Below are positions 1-9,036 of a stretch of 64,000 nt of DNA, piece after piece. The stretch is from an uncultured Lentisphaeria bacterium (GTDB lineage Bacteria; Verrucomicrobiota; Lentisphaeria; Victivallales; Victivallaceae): assembly GCA_949282965.1 (NCBI GenBank), contig CASDQW010000046.1:18634-82633 (forward strand), in the 5' to 3' direction. The first letter of the stretch is position 1, and each line of letters starts with the position of its first letter. The position numbers and the translations under genes are program-made. Below the pieces are notes generated by a model, which saw only the letters and a list, made by a program, of their open reading frames with translations, was not told the origin of the DNA and searched no databases.

Positions 1-8
1 GTTGTCTC

Positions 9-36
9 TTGTTTTTTTACAATTGAATATTATACT
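9..36 (+). promoter_or_regulatory. Possible sigma-70 promoter for the receptor kinase gene
   Basis: TTGTTT at 9-14 and TATACT at 31-36 are separated by 16 bases in an AT-rich stretch unlike its surroundings. Transcription would start near 43, giving a leader of about 185 bases before the kinase start. The -35 box is weak, so this is tentative. Confidence 0.4.
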
Positions 37-227
37 TATATGGTTGCTTCCTGTCTCCAGCCGGCCCCGCTATGGAGCGGACACCGATAATCCGTATGTC
101 CATGCGTTCATTCGTCGCAGGCAGGCGGGACCGGGGAAATACCGCTCGGAACAGGCCGGTCGCCTCTTCCGGAACAGGTTGTATGCCATTGGATCAGACG
201 ACAAGAAAGGACCGTTTGTCCGTCATC

Positions 228-2456
228 ATGCAGGACATCGACGCCACCAGAATCCTTACACCGGAACAAATCGAACAGGCCGCTACGGCGCGTCCCGCCA
301 CCGCGGTTGATCCCGATGACGGGATTCCCGGCACCATTTCGGAACTCCCGGTTGACGAATCCCCGGAATTCCGGAAGAGCCTGCCGCCGCTGAACCGGCG
401 TTATCGCCTGGGAGAGCTCTTTGCGGAAGGCGGGTTCGGACTGATTTTCCGGGCACATGACCGGTTTCTGGACCGGGCGGTGATCATCAAAACCCTGCGC
501 CCGGAATTGACGAAAAATCCGGAAGCCGTGCTCAAATTCCTCCGGGAAGCCAAGCTGAATGCCCGCCTCGACCATCCATCCATCGTGCCATTGTACAGTC
601 TGGACGGAGATGACGCGAATGGCCTGCATCTGGCCATGAAACTCGTTGACGGCATCACGATGCGGGAATTTCTTTCCCAAATCCGCCGGGAGGGCGAGAA
701 TCACCGCGTCTCCGCCGCAGAAGAACAGGCGGCGCTGAATGTCCGGCTGGAATATTTCCTGAAATTATGCGAAGCGATCGCCTATGCCCATACTCGCGGC
801 GTCGTGCATTGCGATCTCAAGCCGGAAAACATCATGGTCGGGCGACATGGCGAACTTTATGTCATGGACTGGGGCAGCGCCGCCTTGTCCGGAATCGCCC
901 GCGGCCGCAAAATTGAGGGGACCCCCGCCTACGTCGCCCCGGAAACCTTGAAAGACGAAACCGTCACCCCGGCCGCCGACATCTTTGCCCTGGGCATGAT
1001 TCTCTATGAACTGGTCACCTTGCACCGGGGGGTGAACGGCCGTTCCGCCCGGGAAGTGCTGGACCGGGTAAAGGCGGGACAATTTGAGCCGGTGCGACAC
1101 TTTCACCACCATTTGAAAATACCCCGGGCATTGACGGCCATCATCGAACGCGCCCGCCATCCCGATCCTGCGCAACGCTATCGGAAAGTCCAGGATCTGG
1201 CTGATGACATCCGGCATTTTCTGTTCAACGAAGAGGTCTCCGCCTGTCCGGACGGACCGTTGCAGAGTATCGCCCGGCGCATGTACAAATACCGCATTCA
1301 GTCGCTGGCAGCGGTGGCGACGCTGCTGTTTCTTCTCGCCGGTCTGACAGCCTGGAGTCTCTATCGGGAAAACCGCAGCAGTACGGAGTCCAATCTGCGC
1401 ACGCTTCAGCGCCTGGCCCTGCAGCGCCAGACCGAAGTTGCCGCGGCCACCATCAACAACCTGTTGCTGTCCATTCAGGAACAACTGAAAGCCTTCGGCA
1501 CCGGCCTGAGCATCGAATACGACAAGCCGGAACGGCCCCGTGCTGCCGAAGAGATTTTCTTCAATCAGGATTACCTCACCCCGGAAACCGCCCCGAAGGA
1601 TCTGGCTTTTTCGCCGATTTTCAATCGGTCGATCAGCATGACCCGCTCCGCCTGCCATCCCCCTGCCGGAATGTCCCGGGAAGACGCAACCCGGGTGCTG
1701 CGGGATCTGCCGATGCCGGAACACGGCGGTCTGGGATTGCTGCTGCGCGGAATCACCGCATTTGACGGAACGGAACGGGCTGTCCGGGAAAATGTGGCGG
1801 CATTCACCGAGAAAGGCGGGGCGATCCGCCGTCTTTCGCTCCTGTTCAACAACGGCATCGGTCTCCGCTATCCCGGCATGTATGAAAAAATTCCCCCTTC
1901 CCGGTTCCAGGACGAGTGGATCCAGGAACTGCGTCGGCGCAATTCGCGATTTTTCTACTGGGGGTTGCCGCGACTTGACAGTGCCAACCATTTGATCTTT
2001 TCCTGCTGGGGGCCGCTGATTGACGCGAACGGCAACGAACAGGGATCCATCGGAGTCGATGTCTGCTTTCATGAAGTGGTCAAACATCTGTATGAAGCCA
2101 CCGCCGCGCCGGACGGGCCGTCTCACTATTATCTGATCAACGAGCGGGACGAAATAATTTTCTCCTCCCGCCAGCGGGAGCTCGCCGATCACCGGCAGCT
2201 GACGGCGCAGGAAGCGGAACAACTTCCACCTCTCCGGAAATTCCCGGTGCCGGCCCTGTTGGAGCGAATCCGCAACTCCACCATCCGCCAGGCGGAATAC
2301 GAACGCGACGGGCGCCGTTATATTGTCTCGTGGAGTCCGATCGCAGCCACGAAATGGCTGCTGGTTCAGGTCACTGATGCGACCCGGATGCCGCCGCCGG
2401 AGATCGCCCCCACCATCCATTACCGGACGCAGCCGCCGTTCTCGCCCCTCCGGTGA
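228..2456 (+). CDS. Transmembrane Ser/Thr protein kinase with extracytoplasmic Cache-like sensor
   Basis: A 742-residue receptor kinase. Residues 60-335 form a PknB-type kinase domain: a glycine loop AEGGFG near 66-71, the ATP lysine K88, a catalytic loop HCDLKPEN at 194-201 (Cys replaces the usual Arg of HRD), DWG at 214-216 instead of DFG, and APE at 237-239. A single membrane helix follows at about 357-378. The remaining 360 residues lie outside the membrane and resemble a double Cache ligand-binding domain; the segment GPLIDANGNEQGSIGVDV is typical. The kinase is therefore cytoplasmic and reads an external small ligand. The start at 228 is chosen because the conserved part begins soon after; in-frame ATGs at 183 and 72 are possible. 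No terminator was seen before prs. The HCD motif suggests non-RD regulation, but the catalytic Asp is intact, so activity is likely. Confidence 0.85.
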   Translation: MQDIDATRILTPEQIEQAATARPATAVDPDDGIPGTISELPVDESPEFRKSLPPLNRRYRLGELFAEGGFGLIFRAHDRFLDRAVIIKTLRPELTKNPEAVLKFLREAKLNARLDHPSIVPLYSLDGDDANGLHLAMKLVDGITMREFLSQIRREGENHRVSAAEEQAALNVRLEYFLKLCEAIAYAHTRGVVHCDLKPENIMVGRHGELYVMDWGSAALSGIARGRKIEGTPAYVAPETLKDETVTPAADIFALGMILYELVTLHRGVNGRSAREVLDRVKAGQFEPVRHFHHHLKIPRALTAIIERARHPDPAQRYRKVQDLADDIRHFLFNEEVSACPDGPLQSIARRMYKYRIQSLAAVATLLFLLAGLTAWSLYRENRSSTESNLRTLQRLALQRQTEVAAATINNLLLSIQEQLKAFGTGLSIEYDKPERPRAAEEIFFNQDYLTPETAPKDLAFSPIFNRSISMTRSACHPPAGMSREDATRVLRDLPMPEHGGLGLLLRGITAFDGTERAVRENVAAFTEKGGAIRRLSLLFNNGIGLRYPGMYEKIPPSRFQDEWIQELRRRNSRFFYWGLPRLDSANHLIFSCWGPLIDANGNEQGSIGVDVCFHEVVKHLYEATAAPDGPSHYYLINERDEIIFSSRQRELADHRQLTAQEAEQLPPLRKFPVPALLERIRNSTIRQAEYERDGRRYIVSWSPIAATKWLLVQVTDATRMPPPEIAPTIHYRTQPPFSPLR

Positions 2457-2467
2457 TCGGTGCCGGC

Positions 2468-2495
2468 TTGCAATTTTCACAGAATATGCTATAGT
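2468..2495 (+). promoter_or_regulatory. Sigma-70 promoter for prs
   Basis: TTGCAA at 2468-2473 and TATAGT at 2490-2495 are separated by 16 bases. It lies directly after the kinase stop and leaves a leader of about 190 bases before prs, which contains the hairpin listed at 2549-2588. Confidence 0.6.
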
Positions 2496-2548
2496 AAAAC
2501 ATGCAGTCAGTGTTTTAACGTGTCGAAAGCCTTGATCCGTTTGTGCAG

Positions 2549-2588
2549 GATCGGTCGGCGTTACGATCGTTTGAAACGATCGCCGATC
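2549..2588 (+). promoter_or_regulatory. Structured element in the prs leader
   Basis: GATCGG at 2549-2554 pairs with CCGATC at 2583-2588. Inside it, CGATCGT at 2564-2570 pairs with ACGATCG at 2576-2582 around a five-base loop. There is no U-tract, so it is not a simple terminator. It is probably a 5' UTR structure controlling prs; the ligand or partner is unknown. Confidence 0.4.
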
Positions 2589-2692
2589 ACCGGAAGGTTG
2601 CGGAAAAATTCTCGGACACCTCCAGTCCGGGATGTGTTTCGTTTTCATTCCGGTCCGACGGTTCAGGGCGAAGACCCAGAAGGATGCGGAAA

Positions 2693-3646
<954 letters not shown>

Positions 3647-3687
3647 GCACATACGTTTCAGCCGTAAACATCAACGAAAGGATTCCC

Positions 3688-4320
3688 ATGAGCAAGGACA
3701 ACAACGAAATCGCGGTGCAGCCGCGGAGCGAATTCGGCAACAACGCCGCGCGCCGCGCCCGCAACGCCGGACTGATCCCGGCCATTATCTATGGCAAGGA
3801 CCAGGAACCCCGGGCCATTTACCTCAACGCCGGAGACTGGACGTCGCTGGCCCAGCACCACCATCACCTGATCTACCTCGTCGACGGCGACCGGAAACAG
3901 GCCGCGCTGGTCAAGGAAGTGCAGATCAACCATCTCAAGAATTACTACGTGCACATCGATTTCCAGGCGGTTGACGTCCATGCGAAAGTGCACTCGACCA
4001 TTTCTCTGCACGCGGTCGGCGACTGCATCGGCGCCATCCACGGCGGTACCCTCGAACAGAGCATCCACGAACTTGCCGTTGAATGCACGCCCGCGGACCT
4101 GGTCGATGAAATCAAGGTCAACGTGGCCGATCTCGATATCGGGGATCATCTGCTGGTCAAGGATCTCGTCATTCCTGCCGGGCTGACCGTCCTGACGGAA
4201 GCCGACGCCATCGTCTTCCACGTCGCCCGCCCGATGCAGGAAGAAGAAGCTGCTCCGGCAGCCGCGGAAGTGACCGAACCTGAAGCCATCAAGGAAAAGA
4301 AGAAGGAAGACGCCGAGTAA
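3688..4320 (+). CDS. rplY: 50S ribosomal protein L25, long (Ctc) form
   Basis: This 210-residue protein has the N-terminal 5S rRNA-binding L25 domain (RSEFGNNAARRARNAGLIPAI) and the C-terminal beta domain of the CTC/TL5 form, ending in an Ala/Glu/Lys-rich charged tail. GAAAGGA precedes the ATG at 3688. It lies between prs and pth, the usual arrangement. Confidence 0.94.
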   Translation: MSKDNNEIAVQPRSEFGNNAARRARNAGLIPAIIYGKDQEPRAIYLNAGDWTSLAQHHHHLIYLVDGDRKQAALVKEVQINHLKNYYVHIDFQAVDVHAKVHSTISLHAVGDCIGAIHGGTLEQSIHELAVECTPADLVDEIKVNVADLDIGDHLLVKDLVIPAGLTVLTEADAIVFHVARPMQEEEAAPAAAEVTEPEAIKEKKKEDAE

Positions 4321-4344
4321 GCGTTTTCCCGGAGCATCCGGAAT

Positions 4345-4995
4345 ATGACGCAGCAGGAACCGCGAATCAGTCTGATTGTCGGGCTGGGGAATCCCGGCCG
4401 GGAATACGCCGGAACCCGGCATAATGCCGGATTCGACGTAGTGACCCGACTGTTGCGGCGTCTTCCCGGAGAATTCGCGGAAAGCCACCGTCATGAAAGC
4501 CGTTGCTTCGAAGGGCGGTTCCGCGGGCGGACGCTGATACTTCAGCTGCCGCAGACCTATATGAATCTGAGCGGGACGGCGGTGGCCGGACTGCTCAGGA
4601 AACGGGGCCTGGCCCCGGAAGAAATGCTGGTGGTGTCCGATGATCTGGATCTGCCGCTCGGCCGGATGCGAATCCGGATCGGCGGGTCGGCCGGCGGGCA
4701 TCGCGGCCTGGAATCGATCATTGCGGAGACCGGCAGTGCCGGATTCATCCGACTCAGGATCGGCATCGGGCGCAACCGGGACGAAGCCGTCACCGATTAC
4801 GTGCTCGGCCGGATGGATGAAACGGAACAGCCGATATATGAAGAGGTTCTGGACGCGGCAACAGATGCGGTGCTGGCGCTTCTGACCGGGGGGATTTCCC
4901 GGGCGATGAATCAGTACAACGCCTGGCACCCCGCCGCGCCGGAGACGGACGGCGGCGACGCCGCGGAAGTAAAAAAAACGGAGACGCTTTCCTGA
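4345..4995 (+). CDS. pth: Peptidyl-tRNA hydrolase
   Basis: Releases peptides from peptidyl-tRNA that drops off ribosomes. The protein has 216 residues. The motif GLGNPGREYAGTRHNAGFDV contains the catalytic His. The conserved PQTYMNLSG and VVSDDLDLPLGRMRIRIGGSAGGHRGL loops, with the second catalytic Asp, follow. The C-terminus is about 20 residues longer than usual and low in complexity. The gene stop (4993-4995) lies inside a hairpin, GCTTTCCT at 4986-4993 pairing with AGGAAAGC at 4998-5005, just ahead of rpsF. Confidence 0.95.
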   Translation: MTQQEPRISLIVGLGNPGREYAGTRHNAGFDVVTRLLRRLPGEFAESHRHESRCFEGRFRGRTLILQLPQTYMNLSGTAVAGLLRKRGLAPEEMLVVSDDLDLPLGRMRIRIGGSAGGHRGLESIIAETGSAGFIRLRIGIGRNRDEAVTDYVLGRMDETEQPIYEEVLDAATDAVLALLTGGISRAMNQYNAWHPAAPETDGGDAAEVKKTETLS

Positions 4996-5026
4996 ACAGG
5001 AAAGCCACGAGAAAAGAGGTCTTATT

Positions 5027-5353
5027 TTGAAAAAATACGAAGCTGTGTTCATTCTGGACATTCGCAAGGTGGACGATGAAGGGGAAGCCTTCAGCAAGGA
5101 TTTCGCCGCGCTGATCGATGCGCTCGGCGGGAAATTGACCGCCGCGGTCTCCATGGGCCGCAAGCAGTTCACCTATGACATCAACAAACGCAAGGCCGGC
5201 ATCTATTGGAATTTCGTCTTCGAACTCGCGCCTTCCAAGGTGATCGAGCTCAAGGACAAGTTCAGACTGAACGAAAAGGTGTTGCGCAATCTGATCATCA
5301 TCGACGAGCGTCCGGCGGAACTTCCGGCCGAACCCGCGGCGGAAGTTGAGTAA
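5027..5353 (+). CDS. rpsF: 30S ribosomal protein S6 (TTG start)
   Basis: The 108-residue protein starts MKKYEAVFILDIRK, the standard S6 N-terminus. The start codon is TTG at 5027, supported by AAAGAGGT ending six bases upstream; no in-frame ATG fits. It heads the classic rpsF-ssb-rpsR-rplI order. A short acidic tail follows the ferredoxin-like fold. Confidence 0.94.
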   Translation: MKKYEAVFILDIRKVDDEGEAFSKDFAALIDALGGKLTAAVSMGRKQFTYDINKRKAGIYWNFVFELAPSKVIELKDKFRLNEKVLRNLIIIDERPAELPAEPAAEVE

Positions 5354-5401
5354 TCGGACGGCCCGGCACCCCATCCGGGAAAGGATACGGGAGGGAATAC
5401 C

Positions 5402-5965
5402 ATGGCATCTCTGAATAAAGTCTTTCTGATCGGCAATCTGACACGGGAACCGGATCTGCGTTACACGCCTTCCGGGGCCGCCGTCTGCGAACTCGGCCTG
5501 GCAGTCAACCGCCGTTTCACCGTCAACAACCAGGACCGCGAGGAAACCTGTTTTGTCGATGTGACGGTCTGGAGCAAATCCGCGGACAACTGCAAGCGTT
5601 TTCTGGAGAAAGGTTCGCCCGTCATGGTGGAAGGACGCCTCCAGTACGACACCTGGGAAGACCGCGACGGCGGCGGCAAACGTTCCCGCCTTCGCGTAGT
5701 TGCTGAACAGATTCAGTTTCTCGGCAGCCGCCGCGACGGCAGCGGTGACGGCGGATACGACCAACAGCAGCGCGGCGGATACGACCAGCAGCAGCGCGGC
5801 GGGTATGACCAGCAGCGCGGCGGCAATTATGAACCGCGTCCGTATAACCGGGCCGGCAACAGCGGCGCCCCTGCCGGCCCGCGCGGTGGTCAGCAACCAA
5901 TGCCGCCGATGCCGGAAGCCGCGTTCAATCCGGGTACCGAGGCTGAGGAAGATATTCCATTCTGA
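5402..5965 (+). CDS. ssb: Single-stranded DNA-binding protein
   Basis: The 187-residue protein has an OB-fold domain at about 1-110 (MASLNKVFLIGNLTREPDLR), a flexible linker, and the acidic C-terminal tip EEDIPF that recruits replication and repair partners. The linker contains near-perfect GGYDQQQR repeats encoded by a 24-base DNA repeat (5751-5830). GGGAGGG precedes the start. It sits between rpsF and rpsR, so it is made with the ribosomal proteins. Confidence 0.96.
   Translation: MASLNKVFLIGNLTREPDLRYTPSGAAVCELGLAVNRRFTVNNQDREETCFVDVTVWSKSADNCKRFLEKGSPVMVEGRLQYDTWEDRDGGGKRSRLRVVAEQIQFLGSRRDGSGDGGYDQQQRGGYDQQQRGGYDQQRGGNYEPRPYNRAGNSGAPAGPRGGQQPMPPMPEAAFNPGTEAEEDIPF
5751..5830 (+). repeat. 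24-base tandem repeat in the ssb linker
   Basis: About three copies of a unit close to GGCGGATACGACCAGCAGC, with variation in the number of CAG codons. It encodes Gly-Gly-Tyr-Asp-Gln-rich repeats in the disordered linker. Copy number could change by slippage without breaking the frame. Confidence 0.8.
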
Positions 5966-6015
5966 TCAAATCCAAGTTTTTTTATAAAGCAACAAACCTT
6001 TAGAAAGGCAAAAAC

Positions 6016-6243
6016 ATGCAAAAGAGAAGTTCGCGTCGGCGTCAGCCGGCCAAACCGAAAATCTGCCGCTTCTGTGAAGCCAAAGTCCGTTACATCGACT
6101 TCAAGGACGCGGAAACGCTCTCCAAATTCCAGACCGAAAAGGGCAAAATCATGCCCCGCCGCATCACCGGCACCTGCCTGGACCACCAGAAGATGCTCTG
6201 CACCGCCATCAAACGCGCCCGGATCATCAGCCTGGTCTACTAA
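6016..6243 (+). CDS. rpsR: 30S ribosomal protein S18
   Basis: The 75-residue protein shows the S18 core: CRFCEAKVRYIDFKD, then RRITGTC and the C-terminal KRARIISLVY. AGAAAGG is upstream. The CxxC pair plus later cysteines could bind zinc as in some S18 forms. It partners with S6 on the 30S platform. Confidence 0.96.
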   Translation: MQKRSSRRRQPAKPKICRFCEAKVRYIDFKDAETLSKFQTEKGKIMPRRITGTCLDHQKMLCTAIKRARIISLVY

Positions 6244-6264
6244 TCTGAGAGGAGACAAAACATC

Positions 6265-6720
6265 ATGGCAGCTCATATCAGCCTGATTTTGCTGGAAGAC
6301 GTTGAAAACCTCGGTCTTGCCGGCGACGAAGTGCATGTGGCGCCGGGCTACGCCCGCAACTATCTGTTGCCGCGGGGACTCGCCGCCAAAGCCACGCCCG
6401 GAACGCTCCGGCTGCTCGCGGCCCGCAAGGAAAAAATCGAAGCCAAGCGCGCCGCCGAACTGGCCACCGCCCAGGAACTGGCAGCCAAACTGGCCGAACT
6501 GGAAATTTCGATTGCCGCTCAGGCCGCCGAAGACGAACAGCTGTTCGGCTCGGTTACCGCGCGCAGCATCGCTGAAAAGCTCGCCGAAAGCGGCTTCGCG
6601 ATCGATCACAATCACGTCAAACTCGAAACTCCGATCAAGGCCCTCGGCAGCTACACCGTCGACGTCAAACTGCACGCCGACGTCGTGGTGCCGCTCAAGG
6701 TCTGGGTCGTGCGCGGCTGA
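6265..6720 (+). CDS. rplI: 50S ribosomal protein L9
   Basis: The 151-residue protein opens with the L9 N-domain signature ILLEDVENLGLAGDEVHVAPGYARNYLLPRGLA, continues through a long connecting helix, and ends in the C-domain. It starts 21 bases after rpsR and is followed closely by dnaB. Confidence 0.96.
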   Translation: MAAHISLILLEDVENLGLAGDEVHVAPGYARNYLLPRGLAAKATPGTLRLLAARKEKIEAKRAAELATAQELAAKLAELEISIAAQAAEDEQLFGSVTARSIAEKLAESGFAIDHNHVKLETPIKALGSYTVDVKLHADVVVPLKVWVVRG

Positions 6721-6741
6721 CGCGGCGACGAGAGGAGTCTC

Positions 6742-8187
6742 ATGCCGGAAGAACGCAGCATGACGAAAAGCGCTTCCGCCCCCCTGCCGGCGACGGACCG
6801 GGCATTGCCCGCCGATCCGGCCATGGAGCGGGCGGTGCTTTCGGCCATGCTGCGGGAACCGATTCCCTGCGTGGATATCGCCCTGAGCCAGTTCGGCCGC
6901 AATCCGGAGGTGTTTCACTCGCAGGTTCACCGGGAGGTGTTTGCAGCGATTCTCGCACTGGCCGACCACCCCCGGAAGCAGGTCGATGTCGTCGCCGTCG
7001 CCCATCAGCTGCAGACTGCGGGCAAGCTGGAGGAAATCGGCGGCGAAGTGTTTCTGGCGGAACTGTACGGAGCGGTGGCAACCACCGTCAATCTCGAATC
7101 CTGGTGTGTCACACTGCGGGAACTGTTTACGCTGCGCCGGATGATCGCGGTCTGCTCCGAAGCCATGCTGCGCTGTTTCGATCCCGCGGCCAACGCCCCC
7201 CGGCTGTTGGAAGAAGTCGAAAGCGCCGTCTACAATATCCGCAATGCGGAAAACAAATCCAACTGCGCTGAAATCCGGGACTGCATTGTCGACCAGTTCA
7301 AATACCTTCAGGACGTTCTTGACGGCAAGATCGAAGTCGGCATTTCCACCGGGTACGCCCAGCTTGACGCCTACACCGGCGGTCTGAAACCCGGGGAAAT
7401 GTTCGTCCTGGCCGCCCGCCCCTCCATCGGGAAAACGTCGCTGGCACTCAACATCATCCGCAACATGGCCCTGCCGACCCGCACCCCCCGCCCGCGCAAA
7501 GTCGCGTTCTTCAGTCTGGAAATGACGACGGAACAGATTGCCCGGCGTCTGCTGTGCACCGAGGCGGGACTTTCCGAAACCGTCTTCTGGAACAAGACCT
7601 TCCAGCCCGGCGACATGAGCAAGCTGACCCAGGCGATCAGCGCCTTCCGGGATGCCCGGATTTACATTGATCCGACCGGCGGGTTGACTATCTCGGAGCT
7701 GCGCGCCAAGGCACGCAGATTGCGCATGACCCCGGACGCGGACGGAACCCCGTCCATCGACGTGGTGGTGATCGACTATCTGCAGCTGATGCACGCCGAC
7801 AACCAGGCGGATGGACGTCAGAATGAAGTTGCAGCCATCTCCAGCGGCATCAAATCTCTGGCCAAGGATCTGAACATTCCGGTACTGGTTCTGGCCCAGC
7901 TCAACCGCGAAGTGGACAAGACGGCCGGAGCGTCCGCCCGCCCGAAACTTTCCCATCTGCGCGAATCCGGTGCCATCGAGCAGGATGCCGACATCGTTAC
8001 CTTCCTGCATCGCAACCGGGACGACGCCAAGGAAGTCTCCTCGGCCTCCCAGAGCGTCGAAGCGGAACTGATCCTTGAAAAGAACCGGAACGGTCGCACC
8101 GGCGTCATCAAACTGAATTTCTTCCCGACCCGCATGGAATTCACCGCCGCCAGCCCCTATCGCGAAGAAGACGGACCTCCCGCCTGA
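6742..8187 (+). CDS. dnaB: Replicative DNA helicase DnaB
   Basis: A 481-residue hexameric replication-fork helicase. The N-terminal domain begins near residue 25 (DPAMERAVLSAML). The RecA-like domain has Walker A ARPSIGKTSLA near 225-235, Walker B VVVIDYLQLM near 345-354, and the later LAQLNREVDK and SHLRESGAIEQDAD motifs. GAGAGGAG precedes the start. Position after rplI is typical. Its last 31 bases overlap the 3' end of the convergent CBM9-like gene. Confidence 0.96.
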   Translation: MPEERSMTKSASAPLPATDRALPADPAMERAVLSAMLREPIPCVDIALSQFGRNPEVFHSQVHREVFAAILALADHPRKQVDVVAVAHQLQTAGKLEEIGGEVFLAELYGAVATTVNLESWCVTLRELFTLRRMIAVCSEAMLRCFDPAANAPRLLEEVESAVYNIRNAENKSNCAEIRDCIVDQFKYLQDVLDGKIEVGISTGYAQLDAYTGGLKPGEMFVLAARPSIGKTSLALNIIRNMALPTRTPRPRKVAFFSLEMTTEQIARRLLCTEAGLSETVFWNKTFQPGDMSKLTQAISAFRDARIYIDPTGGLTISELRAKARRLRMTPDADGTPSIDVVVIDYLQLMHADNQADGRQNEVAAISSGIKSLAKDLNIPVLVLAQLNREVDKTAGASARPKLSHLRESGAIEQDADIVTFLHRNRDDAKEVSSASQSVEAELILEKNRNGRTGVIKLNFFPTRMEFTAASPYREEDGPPA

Positions 8188-9029
8188 TGCGCTTCACCAC
8201 CGTCGCCGTGCTCCGGAAGCGGTGCCGGTGCCGCCTCGGAATCCCCCTGAAAATACAAATACCCGAATTCCTCCGGCAAATGAAATTGCCGTTTTGACAG
8301 ACGTGCCCAGCTGAGCCAGTGCGGATTGGCCTCGTTTTCCCCGATTTTGTAGAAATTGGCGCGCCACGGCTGCCGCAGCAGATCCGGCGTGATCTTCCTT
8401 TCGGAATATTTCTCCAGCAGCGAAAAGGGCACTCGGAAGCGCACCTGCCAGCAGCGGAAGGAATCATCCGCCGTCAGGATTTTTTCCGGCAGCGTGCTCC
8501 GTACCTGCAACTGCAGCAATTCCCCGGGCGTAAAAAACATTTCGGCCCGTCTGCGGATGTCGTTGTCCGGCGGATACCGGTTATAACGGGCCACCAGCGC
8601 TCCACGGGGGGTCAGCTCAAAGTTGAAGAAATGCCAGTCCGGTCCCGGCAGCCGTAGAAAAAATTCCACACAGCTGTCCTGCCAGACTTCGCCCTGATTT
8701 TCCTCCCGCGACAGAACGTAGCGGTCCAGCACCAGAAAAATCACCTGGATTCCTTCCCGGTCGTACAGCAGCCGGAACTTCGTCTCCGGCACAAACCGCG
8801 TCGGCCGATCCGGACACCAGAACAGGTTATCGACCGCGCCGGTTTCCGCATTCTGCCAGAAAGGCGCCGTCCACCAGTCGTCCGCCGTCGCCGGTCCGGT
8901 ACTTGCCGCAATCCGGTAACGGTAATATTCCGGAACCGGAACCGGCCGCTCCAGCATGCCGTCCAAGGGTTCCGCCGCCATCGTTCCGCCGGCCATCATC
9001 CCCAACAACAGCAGGCCGGCTCCCCGCAT
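8157..9029 (-). CDS. Secreted CBM9-like carbohydrate-binding protein
   Basis: A 290-residue protein with a signal peptide (MRGAGLLLLGMMAGGTMAAE, cleavage near 19). The mature part resembles the family 9 carbohydrate-binding (DOMON-like) fold: APFWQ, a strand block around FRLLYDREGIQVIFLVLD, QDSCVEFFL, and a final RANFYKIGE / LSWARLSKRQFHLPEEFGYLYF segment. Such domains bind sugars at the cell surface; no catalytic motif is visible. The start is uncertain: the ATG at 9029 lacks a clear ribosome-binding site and translation may be coupled to the lactonase gene, which stops at 9037; a TTG at 9044 is an alternative. It forms an operon with the upstream lactonase and perhaps the AraC gene. Confidence 0.7.
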   Translation of the reverse strand: MRGAGLLLLGMMAGGTMAAEPLDGMLERPVPVPEYYRYRIAASTGPATADDWWTAPFWQNAETGAVDNLFWCPDRPTRFVPETKFRLLYDREGIQVIFLVLDRYVLSREENQGEVWQDSCVEFFLRLPGPDWHFFNFELTPRGALVARYNRYPPDNDIRRRAEMFFTPGELLQLQVRSTLPEKILTADDSFRCWQVRFRVPFSLLEKYSERKITPDLLRQPWRANFYKIGENEANPHWLSWARLSKRQFHLPEEFGYLYFQGDSEAAPAPLPEHGDGGEAHQAGGPSSSR

Positions 9030-9036
9030 CAGCCAT

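Noticed and set aside
228..2456. First kinase as a pseudokinase because of HCD and DWG motifs
   Set aside because: The catalytic Asp196, the ATP lysine K88 and the metal Asp214 are all present.
4986..5005. Hairpin before rpsF as an S6:S18 autoregulatory leader
   Set aside because: The stem is perfect, but the conserved CCG bulge of that RNA motif is not present.
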